This document shows, in pieces, positions 16,914-28,756 of a DNA stretch of 64,000 bases. The position numbers were made by a program, and so were the translations under genes. The notes under the pieces were generated by a model. The model did not search any database. It worked only from the letters and a program-made list of their open reading frames with translations, and had not been told where the DNA came from. The DNA is from Alkalitalea saponilacus. GTDB taxonomy: Bacteria > Bacteroidota > Bacteroidia > Bacteroidales > Marinilabiliaceae. Every line of letters starts with the position of its first letter. The first letter of the stretch is position 1. The stretch is from the NCBI RefSeq assembly GCF_900168165.1, contig NZ_FUYV01000001.1, positions 186,001 to 250,000 of the forward strand, given 5' to 3'.

Positions 16914-19391
16914 ATGAAACAAATTGTTAGTTTTCTTTTTTTGATGATGATTATTAGTTCATGTAGTAATGAACAAGCTCATTCGGATCTGAAACTATGG
17001 TATTCTGAGCCTGCTACCATGTGGGAAGAGGCATTGCCTGTTGGAAATGGTCGTTTGGGCGCAATGGTATTCGGAATTCCTGATGAAGAACTTATTCAAT
17101 TAAATGAGAATACCATTTGGGCAGGAAGTCCTAACAGAAATGATAACCCTGGTGCATTAGAAATACTGCCTACAATTCGGCAGCTGATTTTTGACGGGAA
17201 GTTTATTGAAGCACAAGATATGGCCAATGAGAACATTATATCAAAGAGATCTCATGGAATGCCATATCAAACAGCGGGTAATTTAAGACTTAATTTTCAG
17301 GGACATGAAAATTACACTTCTTTTTACAGAGATTTAGATATTGAAAAAGCAATTGCCACAACTCTTTATTCGGTTGATGGAACTAAGTTTAAGCGCGAAG
17401 TATTCTCATCGTTTACAGATGAGGTTACAGTGGTTCGTTTAACTGCCAATAAGCCCGGATCCATCAGTTTTACATCAACAATGGATCGTCCCGGGCATGT
17501 TGAAGTCAGCACCATTGGTAACGATATGATTAGAATGAGTGGAGTCACCAGCAGCCATGAAACGGTTGAAGGGAAGGTGGAGTTCGTGGTGTTGAGTAAA
17601 TTTATCAACGATGGAGGTACGGTCTCCGCTGTCAATAATGAAATTAGGGTTGAAAACGCCAACAGCGTAACCATATTGGTATCCATAGGAACAAACTTCA
17701 TAAACTATACCGATATTAGTGGTGATGCGCAGCAGGTTGCTGAGAAATATTTAAACGAAGCAATTGGTGGAGATTATAATCAGATGCGTAGTTCACATGT
17801 TGCTTTCTACCAGGAGTATTTTAACCGCGTTTCTTTGGACTTAGGACAAACGGATTCCATAAAGAATCCCACTGATGTTCGAATCGAACAGTTTAGCAGG
17901 GGATATGATCCTTCTTTGGCCGCCATGTATTTTCAGTTTGGTCGTTACCTGTTAATCACTTCATCGCAGCCGGGCACGCAGCCTGCAAACCTACAGGGGA
18001 TTTGGAATGATCAACTTTTCCCGGCATGGGACAGTAAATATACTTTGAACATTAATGCTGAAATGAATTACTGGCCGGCTGAACCAACCAACTTAAGTGA
18101 ATTGCATGAGCCATTTATTCAAATGATACGTGAGCTTTCAGAAGCCGGAAGGGAAACTGCCAAAACAATGTATGGAGTCAATGGATGGGTAACTCACCAT
18201 AATACCGATATCTGGAGAATTACTGGTGCCGTGGACGGTTCCTACTGGGGAATGTGGCCAATGGGTGGCGTATGGCTGAGTCAGCACTTGTTTGATAAAT
18301 ACGAGTATAGCGGCGATGTTGAGTATCTGCGATCAGTTTATGATATTTTAAGAGGTGCAGCAGAGTTCTGTGTCGAATTCATGGTTGAAGAGCCTGAAAA
18401 CGGATGGATGGTTGTAGTGCCTTCTAATTCGCCTGAAAATTCGCCTACCATTCACTATCAATCATCAATAGCAGCTGGAACAACCATCGATAACCAGTTG
18501 GTTTTTGATTTGTTTACAAAAACCATCAGGGCGGCTGAGATTTTAGGAATTGAGGAGGATTTAATTCCTGAAATGGAAAGAATCCTTGACCTGTTGCCTC
18601 CTATGCAGATTGGTCAGCATGGACAACTCCAGGAGTGGATGCACGACTGGGATAGCCCGGATGACAAGCACAGGCATGTTTCACATCTATATGGGTTGTT
18701 CCCTTCAAATCAAATATCGCCATTTCAAAATCCTGAATTGGCCGACGCTTCCAGAACTAGTCTTATCCATCGTGGCGACCCATCAACAGGGTGGTCAATC
18801 AACTGGAAAATTAACTTGTGGGCACGTCTGCTTGACGGAAATCATGCTTATAATCTCATGAGGGAGCAAATCAAACTTGTAGGACGCGAAGAGAATGCCA
18901 GAGCCCATTCTGAGATGGGTGGAACATACCCAAATATGTTTGATGCTCATCCTCCATTCCAAATTGACGGAAATTTTGGATTTACGTCCGGACTGACTGA
19001 GATGCTTGTGCAAAGCCACGATGGTGCGATTCATCTGATTCCTGCACTGCCCGATGTGTGGCCAAATGGACGGGTTACCGGTCTGAGAACTCGTGGAGGA
19101 TTCGAAATTGTTGAGTTGGAGTGGAAGAATCATGAAATAACAAAAGCTGTAATTAAATCTACTCTGGGAGGGAACTTACGGATTCGAGTAGCCAACGAAA
19201 TTGACCTAAAAGGACAAGGAGCAATGTCGGTTGCGCAAGGCAATAATAGCAATCCTTTTTATCAGTTGCCTGAAATTAAGAGACCTTTAATTTCTCCATC
19301 AGCCAACCTGAATGAGTTTGATGTACCAGAGGTTTATATGTACGATATTAGTACAGAAAAAGGAAGAGAATATACCATTGTTAAACGATAG
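16914..19391 (+). CDS. GH95 alpha-L-fucosidase / alpha-L-galactosidase lipoprotein
   Basis: 825-aa lipoprotein (lipobox ISSC, Cys17; no acidic run after it, so probably periplasmic). Typical GH95 start (LWYSEPATMWEEALPVGNGR, then LGAM). The conserved active-site regions are all present: NINAEMNYWPAEP (Asn pair), SNSPENSP (general acid Glu region) and DAHPPFQIDGNFG (Asp activating water through Asn). Full length for the family. GH95 enzymes are inverting alpha-1,2-L-fucosidases, but members in Bacteroides xylan PULs remove terminal alpha-L-galactose from glucuronoarabinoxylan. The xylan context here favours L-galactose, and FucU/FucP fit either sugar. Lies 67 bases after fucU and 19 before the permease. 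Confidence 0.93.
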   Translation: MKQIVSFLFLMMIISSCSNEQAHSDLKLWYSEPATMWEEALPVGNGRLGAMVFGIPDEELIQLNENTIWAGSPNRNDNPGALEILPTIRQLIFDGKFIEAQDMANENIISKRSHGMPYQTAGNLRLNFQGHENYTSFYRDLDIEKAIATTLYSVDGTKFKREVFSSFTDEVTVVRLTANKPGSISFTSTMDRPGHVEVSTIGNDMIRMSGVTSSHETVEGKVEFVVLSKFINDGGTVSAVNNEIRVENANSVTILVSIGTNFINYTDISGDAQQVAEKYLNEAIGGDYNQMRSSHVAFYQEYFNRVSLDLGQTDSIKNPTDVRIEQFSRGYDPSLAAMYFQFGRYLLITSSQPGTQPANLQGIWNDQLFPAWDSKYTLNINAEMNYWPAEPTNLSELHEPFIQMIRELSEAGRETAKTMYGVNGWVTHHNTDIWRITGAVDGSYWGMWPMGGVWLSQHLFDKYEYSGDVEYLRSVYDILRGAAEFCVEFMVEEPENGWMVVVPSNSPENSPTIHYQSSIAAGTTIDNQLVFDLFTKTIRAAEILGIEEDLIPEMERILDLLPPMQIGQHGQLQEWMHDWDSPDDKHRHVSHLYGLFPSNQISPFQNPELADASRTSLIHRGDPSTGWSINWKINLWARLLDGNHAYNLMREQIKLVGREENARAHSEMGGTYPNMFDAHPPFQIDGNFGFTSGLTEMLVQSHDGAIHLIPALPDVWPNGRVTGLRTRGGFEIVELEWKNHEITKAVIKSTLGGNLRIRVANEIDLKGQGAMSVAQGNNSNPFYQLPEIKRPLISPSANLNEFDVPEVYMYDISTEKGREYTIVKR

Positions 19392-19410
19392 TGGATAAAA
19401 ACATAGATTT

Positions 19411-20700
19411 ATGTCAAAGCCAAAACTTGTTGAAAAGAAATATCTCTTCCCTTTTATCATCGTAACAAGCTTGTTTGCATTGTGGGGATTTGCCAATGAT
19501 ATAACAAATCCTTTGGTTGCAGCTTTTAGAACCATCATGGAAATTCCCAATGCAAAGGCAGCTATGATACAGTTTGCTTTTTACGGGGGGTATGCAACCA
19601 TGGCCATACCGGCAGCATTGTTCGTGCGCAGATTTAGTTATAAAAAGGGAATTATTCTTGGATTGGCTCTATATGCAACGGGTGCTTTACTTTTTATTCC
19701 CGCAGCGCAGTTCGAAATGTTTGGTTTTTTCCTTGCATCGCTCTACATACTAACATTTGGATTGGCCTTTTTGGAAACAACGGCCAATCCATACATTCTT
19801 TCCATGGGTGATGAAAGAACCTCAACCCGACGGTTGAATCTGGCGCAGTCATTTAATCCTTTGGGCTCAATTCTTGGCATGTTTGTGGCTTCAAACGTCA
19901 TATTGGCTTCGTTGCAGTCCGACTTACGGGACAGCTCCGGAAACTTAATTTTTGAATCATTAGAATTCGCTGAACGTGCCGCCATTCGCACCCACGATCT
20001 GGCTGTGATACGCGACCCCTATGTGGCATTAGGTTTGGTCGTTATTGGCATGATAGTGGTTTTTCTGATTGCAAAAATGCCACATACCCGCGATGAGAAT
20101 CCAAATTCGTCGGTTAGAGCCTCTTTTAAACGATTGTTTAAAAATACGATTTATCGACAAGGGGTTATCGCCCAAGTGTTTTATGTGGGAGTTCAAATCA
20201 TGTGCTGGACGTTTATTATTCACTATGCCGAAGATCTTGGACTATCCAAAGCTACTGCTCAGAGGTATAATATGGTGGCTATGGCTCTGTTTATATCTTT
20301 TAGGTTCATAAGCACTTTCCTGATGCGATACTTCAATTCGCGAAAGCTATTGATGATTTTCGCAATTGGAGGAATTATTTCCATCTCTGGAACGATATTG
20401 ATTCAGGGCATGGGAGGTTTGTATTTCCTTATCGCAACATCTGCATTTATGTCGCTTATGTTTCCCACCATTTATGGTATTTCACTTGAAGGCATTGGTG
20501 AGGATACCACCCTTGGTGCTGCAGGGCTGGTTATGGCCATTGTGGGAGGGGCACTCATGCCCCCTTTACAGGGCATGATTATAGATTTTGAATATGTATT
20601 GGGTTTTTCGGCTGTAAATTTATCATTTATCCTGCCGCTCATATGCTTTGTCGTAATTGCAAGGTTTGGATTCGTTACATCAAAAGAATATCAAAAATAG
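19411..20700 (+). CDS. fucP: FucP-type L-fucose/L-galactose:H+ symporter (MFS)
   Basis: 429 aa with about twelve hydrophobic helices. The N-terminal FALWGFANDITNPLVAAF and FLETTANPYIL motifs match FucP, including the Asp and Glu used for proton coupling and sugar binding in the Escherichia coli protein. It imports the sugar released by the GH95 across the inner membrane; the E. coli homologue also takes L-galactose and D-arabinose. Nineteen bases after GH95 and ten before the aldo/keto reductase, so clearly one operon. The symbol reflects family membership; substrate is inferred. Confidence 0.9.
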   Translation: MSKPKLVEKKYLFPFIIVTSLFALWGFANDITNPLVAAFRTIMEIPNAKAAMIQFAFYGGYATMAIPAALFVRRFSYKKGIILGLALYATGALLFIPAAQFEMFGFFLASLYILTFGLAFLETTANPYILSMGDERTSTRRLNLAQSFNPLGSILGMFVASNVILASLQSDLRDSSGNLIFESLEFAERAAIRTHDLAVIRDPYVALGLVVIGMIVVFLIAKMPHTRDENPNSSVRASFKRLFKNTIYRQGVIAQVFYVGVQIMCWTFIIHYAEDLGLSKATAQRYNMVAMALFISFRFISTFLMRYFNSRKLLMIFAIGGIISISGTILIQGMGGLYFLIATSAFMSLMFPTIYGISLEGIGEDTTLGAAGLVMAIVGGALMPPLQGMIIDFEYVLGFSAVNLSFILPLICFVVIARFGFVTSKEYQK

Positions 20701-20710
20701 ATAGTTATAT

Positions 20711-21730
20711 ATGGAATCAGATACAGAGAAAAATATTGGCGCAGAAAGCGTTCCGAAAGTCACGCTTAGCAATGGCGCAAAGATTCCGGTTTTGGGTCTG
20801 GGAACTTTTGGTTCCGACAATTACAATGCAAATCAGATTGCCGAGGCCGTTGATTTTGCTATCAGAAAGGGATACAGACACATTGATTGCGCTTCGGTAT
20901 ATATGAACGAACCTGAAATTGGGAATGCAATTTCAGGATTGCTCAACGAGGGAGTTGTAAAGCGCGAGGAGCTCTGGGTTACTTCCAAAGTTTGGAATGA
21001 TGCCCATGATGAGGTTGTTGAGTCATGTAAGAAGAGTTTAAACGACTTAAAGCTTGATTATCTGGATCTTTATCTGGTGCATTGGCCGTTTCCGAATTAT
21101 CATGCTCCCGGTTGCGACGGCGATGCTCGCAACCCTGATTCACGACCATATAATCATGAAAAATATATGGAGACCTGGCGCCAAATGGAAAAGTTGGTGG
21201 AGATGGGTTTGGTAAAATCTATTGGTACGTCCAATATGACCATTCCAAAAATGGAGTTGTTATTAAGAGATGCCAAAATTAAGCCGGTGGTAAATGAAAT
21301 GGAGTTGCATCCCCATTTTCAACAATCTGAGTTATTTAATTATTTGGCTGAAAGGAATATTCAGCCAATTGGCTATTCGCCAATTGGCTCCCCTAAAAGA
21401 CCGGAGCGCGACAGAACGAAGGAAGATACTGTTGATATTGAAGACCCGGTGATTGTAAAAGTCGCAGAAAGATTGAATTTGCATCCTGCTGAAGTCTGTA
21501 TTAAGTGGGGAGTTCAAAGGGGGGAAGTGGTAATACCATTTTCTGTTTCGCCTGCAAAAATAGTAAATAACCTTAAAGCAGTCACCGGGGAGTCCATCAC
21601 CAATGAGGAGATGAAGCAAATTGCCGGCATCGATAAAAATTGCCGTTTGATTAAAGGACAGGTTTTTTTATGGGAAGGCGCAAAAGGTTGGGAAGCGTTA
21701 TGGGATTTAGATGGTAAAATATCAAATTAA
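20711..21730 (+). CDS. Aldo/keto reductase (aldose-reductase type) in the fucose/galactose operon
   Basis: 339 aa with the complete AKR tetrad Asp59, Tyr64, Lys93, His124 (RHIDCASVYMNEPEIG; VTSKVW; LVHWPFP). The C-terminal cofactor motif reads VIPFSVSPAKIVNN: the Lys that normally binds the NADPH 2'-phosphate (IPKS) is Phe here, hinting at NADH use or altered preference. In context it may reduce imported L-fucose or L-galactose to the alditol. Oxidation to the lactone, as in plant L-galactose dehydrogenase (also an AKR), is possible too. It could also reduce lactaldehyde, the end product of classical fucose breakdown. Ten bases after fucP and 14 before the alcohol dehydrogenase. Confidence 0.88.
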   Translation: MESDTEKNIGAESVPKVTLSNGAKIPVLGLGTFGSDNYNANQIAEAVDFAIRKGYRHIDCASVYMNEPEIGNAISGLLNEGVVKREELWVTSKVWNDAHDEVVESCKKSLNDLKLDYLDLYLVHWPFPNYHAPGCDGDARNPDSRPYNHEKYMETWRQMEKLVEMGLVKSIGTSNMTIPKMELLLRDAKIKPVVNEMELHPHFQQSELFNYLAERNIQPIGYSPIGSPKRPERDRTKEDTVDIEDPVIVKVAERLNLHPAEVCIKWGVQRGEVVIPFSVSPAKIVNNLKAVTGESITNEEMKQIAGIDKNCRLIKGQVFLWEGAKGWEALWDLDGKISN

Positions 21731-21744
21731 AGGAGAAAGAATAT

Positions 21745-22812
21745 ATGGAAACAAGTATGAAAGCAGCATATCTTCCGGGTAATAGTACCGTGGATTTTAA
21801 AGACGTTACCATACCACAGCCCGGTCCGGGTGAAGTTCTCATCAGAATGAAAGCTTCTACAATTTGTGGTAGCGATATACGAGCCATTTACCGTGAACAC
21901 CTGGGAAAAGGGCCGGAAGCATATCAGAATAAAATTGCAGGACATGAGCCTTGTGGACAAATCGTTAAATGTGGATCAAATACTAAGCGGTTTAAAGAAG
22001 GCGATCGGGTAGTGATTTATCATATCTCAGGATGCGGCGTGTGTAATGATTGTCGCAGAGGTTATATGATTTCTTGTACCAGTCCGTCGCGTGCAGCCTA
22101 TGGCTGGCAACGGGATGGAGGAATGGCTCCGTATATTGTTGCAGAGGAGAAGGATTGTGTATTGTTACCAGATGAACTTACCTATGTGGATGGTGCACAA
22201 ATTGCCTGCGGATTTGGAACTGTTTATGAAGGCCTCGAAAGGATCGGGGTGTCGGGAAATGACGCCGTTCTGGTAGTTGGTTTGGGGCCAGTAGGACTTG
22301 CTGCTCTGATGCTTGCCAAAGCAATGGGAGCGAATCACCTGGTGGGAGTAGATACCGTTAAAGAGAGATGCGATATTGCCAAAAATCTGGGATTGGCCAA
22401 TCAAACTTTTGTTTCCGGTTCTGAGACGCTTCAAGAGGTTCTGAATACAACCTATCAAAATCAAGGGTTTGAAAAAACCGTCGATTGTTCCGGCAACACC
22501 CACGGGCGTCAACTTTGTATCAGAGCAACCAGAAAATGGGGCAAAATGGTTATGATTGGCGAGGGAGGTACGGTTGAGTTCAATCCAAGTCCCGACATCA
22601 TTCATGATCAAATATCCATTCATGGTTCCTGGGTAACCAATATCTGGCGAATGGAGGAGTTGGTGGAGCGTTTGGTCAGATGGGGCATTCATCCTGAAGA
22701 TCTGGTAACGCACCGATTTTCGCTAAATGAAGCAGATAAGGCCTATGAGCTTATGAATGAAGGGAAATGTGGTAAAGTGGCGATTGTGTTTGATGAGGAA
22801 TTAAAAGGTTAA
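21745..22812 (+). CDS. Zinc-dependent medium-chain alcohol/polyol dehydrogenase
   Basis: 355 aa, MDR superfamily. Catalytic zinc ligands Cys41, His67, Glu68 (TICGSDIR, AGHEPCG); structural zinc lobe Cys97, Cys100, Cys103, Cys111. Rossmann motif VGLGPVGLAAL, with an Asp after the second strand (VGVDTVKER) suggesting NAD+. A purine-rich AAAGGAGA lies about 10 bases before the start. Relatives include sorbitol, threonine and L-galactonate 5-dehydrogenases. Paired with the AKR, it could oxidise the alditol to a ketose, or L-galactonate to D-tagaturonate as LgoD does. Last gene of the lacI-fucU operon. The exact substrate is unknown. Confidence 0.88.
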   Translation: METSMKAAYLPGNSTVDFKDVTIPQPGPGEVLIRMKASTICGSDIRAIYREHLGKGPEAYQNKIAGHEPCGQIVKCGSNTKRFKEGDRVVIYHISGCGVCNDCRRGYMISCTSPSRAAYGWQRDGGMAPYIVAEEKDCVLLPDELTYVDGAQIACGFGTVYEGLERIGVSGNDAVLVVGLGPVGLAALMLAKAMGANHLVGVDTVKERCDIAKNLGLANQTFVSGSETLQEVLNTTYQNQGFEKTVDCSGNTHGRQLCIRATRKWGKMVMIGEGGTVEFNPSPDIIHDQISIHGSWVTNIWRMEELVERLVRWGIHPEDLVTHRFSLNEADKAYELMNEGKCGKVAIVFDEELKG

Positions 22813-22964
22813 AGATGCCAAGATCGAGACGATTATATCTCACATGAAGCCAATTATTTAAGAGCTGGATTTATACTCATGAATGAATTTTTATTTCAGT
22901 GAATTCTCTGTATTAGCAAAAAAACATGGAATCGCACATTAAATTTCGAATTACCTAAATTAAT

Positions 22965-24341
22965 ATGAAAGCTATGAAAAGTCGAACCTTACGAGTAACA
23001 CTGTTTTTGGTCATCTCTTTCATGATGATTCAAAATAGTTTTGCTCAAAGACCCATCATCCAAACTAAGTACACCGCTGATCCGGCACCTATGGTTTATA
23101 ACGATACTGTGTTTTTGTATACGGGTCACGATGCTGATGATGCCATGGGATTTAAAATGTTTAATTGGTTGTTGTATACATCAACCGATATGGTGAATTG
23201 GACAGATCATGGTGTGGTAGCATCGTTAGATAATTTTGATTGGGTTCCATACGACAATGGAGCATGGGCTCCTCATTGTATCGAACGCAATGGGAAGTTT
23301 TATTTTTATTGTCCCATTCCCAATGGGATAGGGATAGGGGTTTTAGTCGCCGATAGCCCGTATGGTCCTTTTGTGGATCCGCTTGGAAAGCCTTTGATTC
23401 AGAATAGCCATCATGATATTGACCCGGCTGTTTTCATCGACGATGATGGACAGGCCTACTTGTATTGGGGAAATCCAAAAGTTTACTATGTGAAACTTAA
23501 TGAGGATATGATTTCATATTCCGGAGATATTATGGTAGAAGAAACTACACCTGCAAACTATCAGGAGGGTCCTTGGGTTTGGAAACGCAATGAGCATTAT
23601 TACATGGCTTATGCATCTACATGTTGCCCCGAGGGAATTGGTTATGCCATGAGTAGTTCGCCCACAGGTCCATGGGGGTATAAGGGTATGATTATGGACG
23701 CAACAGAACTTAGCAGGGGCAACCATCCCGGAATTATTGAATTCAAAGGGAAATGGTACTGCTTTGGCCACAGTTACGATTTACTTAAACTAACAACCAC
23801 TAAATTTTACGAGCGCCGCTCGGTGATGCTCGATGAAATGATCTATAACGCTGATGGAACCATACAAAACCGTCCTTACTGGACGGTAGAAGGTCCGGAA
23901 CAAGTGGGAACTCTAAATCCTTTCAAACGTGTTGAAGCGGAAACAATGGCCTGGAGCGAAGGGGTTAAAACCAGATCTGAAACGGAATGGGAAGGCGATT
24001 TTGATTGGGCAAGGGGAGAGAGAATTGCTGATCGTAAATTTGTAACCTCAATAAATCATGGTGATTACATTATGGTAAAAGGGGCTGATTTTTCTACTGG
24101 TGCAAAGACGGTTGAGGTGAGTGTTGCATCACTTTATGGAGGAAAAATTGAAATAAGGGTTGATAAACTCGATGGCCCAATTATAGCAACAGTTGATGTA
24201 AATACCTCGCGGGAAGGTGGCATTTGGAGAACTTTTTCAGCACCTGTAAACGAACATGCAAAAGGTGTTCGCGATGTCTATTTTGTTTTTAGGGGAGAAA
24301 AAGATCTGTTCGATTTTGACTGGTGGAAGTTCAATCAATAG
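22965..24341 (+). CDS. GH43 arabinofuranosidase/xylosidase with C-terminal CBM6
   Basis: 458 aa with a cleavable signal peptide (about 1-27). GH43 propeller at about 30-320: base Asp in KYTADPAPMVY, modulator Asp in HHDIDPAVFIDDDGQAY, acid Glu in YQEGPWVWKR. Residues about 325-458 form a CBM6-like beta-sandwich (RVEAETMAWSEGV ... FDFDWWKFN). The combination suggests an arabinoxylan arabinofuranohydrolase of the GH43_29 kind. The subfamily is a guess from architecture. A same-length paralogue lies at 48015, with the matching DPAPM and VEAETxAWSEG motifs. It starts a new transcription unit about 150 bases after the fucose operon. Confidence 0.9.
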   Translation: MKAMKSRTLRVTLFLVISFMMIQNSFAQRPIIQTKYTADPAPMVYNDTVFLYTGHDADDAMGFKMFNWLLYTSTDMVNWTDHGVVASLDNFDWVPYDNGAWAPHCIERNGKFYFYCPIPNGIGIGVLVADSPYGPFVDPLGKPLIQNSHHDIDPAVFIDDDGQAYLYWGNPKVYYVKLNEDMISYSGDIMVEETTPANYQEGPWVWKRNEHYYMAYASTCCPEGIGYAMSSSPTGPWGYKGMIMDATELSRGNHPGIIEFKGKWYCFGHSYDLLKLTTTKFYERRSVMLDEMIYNADGTIQNRPYWTVEGPEQVGTLNPFKRVEAETMAWSEGVKTRSETEWEGDFDWARGERIADRKFVTSINHGDYIMVKGADFSTGAKTVEVSVASLYGGKIEIRVDKLDGPIIATVDVNTSREGGIWRTFSAPVNEHAKGVRDVYFVFRGEKDLFDFDWWKFNQ

Positions 24342-24515
24342 ATCGTTAGACTTTTAGATTATTAGATATAAGACACAAGTAAGCTTTTTATTATCAGTTG
24401 ATTAAATATTATCGCAATAGATTTATAAGTGCTTGATAATTAGGCAAATAAAGAAATATTAACGAGCTATTATTCAATTAAACGCTTAAATATCTAACTC
24501 AAAGAAATATTAATT

Positions 24516-25433
24516 ATGAAGTTCTATGGCAATTTTTTTCGATTTCTCTTATCGTTCCTGATGTTTTTAAGTTTCGGGATATATGCACAACAGAATATCT
24601 CTTTAATAGTGAACGAGCCCAGGGTTGTTGAAGATGGGGGAACAGGTGATTATAGCGCTATTATGTACACGGATGGTTCTTTAATTACTCATACCATTTT
24701 TCGACCAATGAATCTTGATGTTTTTGGAGATCAATATAAATTACCAATCATTGTATGGGGCAATGGCGCATGCGCCAATTCTCCCTGGGAGCATATTAAT
24801 TTTCTGTCGGAAGTGGCCTCACACGGATTTCTGGTAATTGCCATAGGCCCTATGCCACATGAAGGGCAAGAGCAAGGAGGCGGCAGGTCTGTTTCCTCCC
24901 AACTTACTGATGCCATTGACTGGGCAATTGCTCAAAGCAGTAAAAGCGAAAGTGAATTCTACAATAAAGTTGATGTATCGAAAATCTCGGTCAGCGGGAT
25001 GTCGTGTGGTGGATTACAAGCTCTTGAGGCAGCTCCCGATCCAAGGGTAACCACAGCCATTATATGCAACAGTGGAATACTGCCTAATCCGGGTGGAGGA
25101 ATGCCGGGTATGCCGGCATTATCCAAAGATCATCTGGAAAAACTACACACACCAACACTTTATTTGCTTGGTGGAGAGTCGGATATTGCCTATAATAACG
25201 GGATGGACGATTTCAATCGAATCAATCATGTGCCTGTTTTTGTAGCCAATATGGATGTTGGCCACGGCGGAACCTATCGTCAACCACATGGCGGAGAGTT
25301 TGCCATTATAGCAACTGCATGGTACAAGTGGCAGCTTAAGGGTGACGAAAAAGCTGGAAAAATGTTTACCGGCAACCCCTGTCTTCTTTCAAAATCGGAA
25401 GTTTGGACTGTTGATAAAAAGAATCTACAGTAG
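24516..25433 (+). CDS. Secreted alpha/beta-hydrolase, candidate xylan side-chain esterase
   Basis: 305 aa with a cleavable signal peptide (about 1-24). Alpha/beta-hydrolase core: oxyanion-side strand PIIVWGNGACANSPWEHIN, nucleophile Ser163 in SVSGMSCGGLQ, acid Asp in LGGESDIAY, and His in NMDVGHGGTYR. No named carbohydrate esterase family could be assigned, but the layout is that of dienelactone-hydrolase-like/PHB depolymerase-like esterases. In this locus removal of feruloyl or acetyl groups from arabinoxylan is the natural hypothesis. It lies between GH43-CBM6 and GH2 with spacers of 174 and 116 bases. Confidence 0.72.
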   Translation: MKFYGNFFRFLLSFLMFLSFGIYAQQNISLIVNEPRVVEDGGTGDYSAIMYTDGSLITHTIFRPMNLDVFGDQYKLPIIVWGNGACANSPWEHINFLSEVASHGFLVIAIGPMPHEGQEQGGGRSVSSQLTDAIDWAIAQSSKSESEFYNKVDVSKISVSGMSCGGLQALEAAPDPRVTTAIICNSGILPNPGGGMPGMPALSKDHLEKLHTPTLYLLGGESDIAYNNGMDDFNRINHVPVFVANMDVGHGGTYRQPHGGEFAIIATAWYKWQLKGDEKAGKMFTGNPCLLSKSEVWTVDKKNLQ

Positions 25434-25467
25434 TTTCGCAGATAAGTAATAATTAAATAGGTGATTG

Positions 25468-25492
25468 TGAAATATGCTTATGGCATATTTCA
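25468..25492. terminator. Weak hairpin between esterase and GH2 genes
   Basis: Inverted repeat TGAAATATGC / GCATATTTCA with a five-base loop and no good T run. It may attenuate or stabilise transcripts rather than terminate. Confidence 0.35.
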
Positions 25493-25528
25493 AACCTTTA
25501 GAAATATGGGTGGGTTCCGCCTGACTAA

Positions 25529-28732
<3,204 letters not shown>

Positions 28733-28756
28733 TTGCATTAGAAAGGAATTGTTTCT

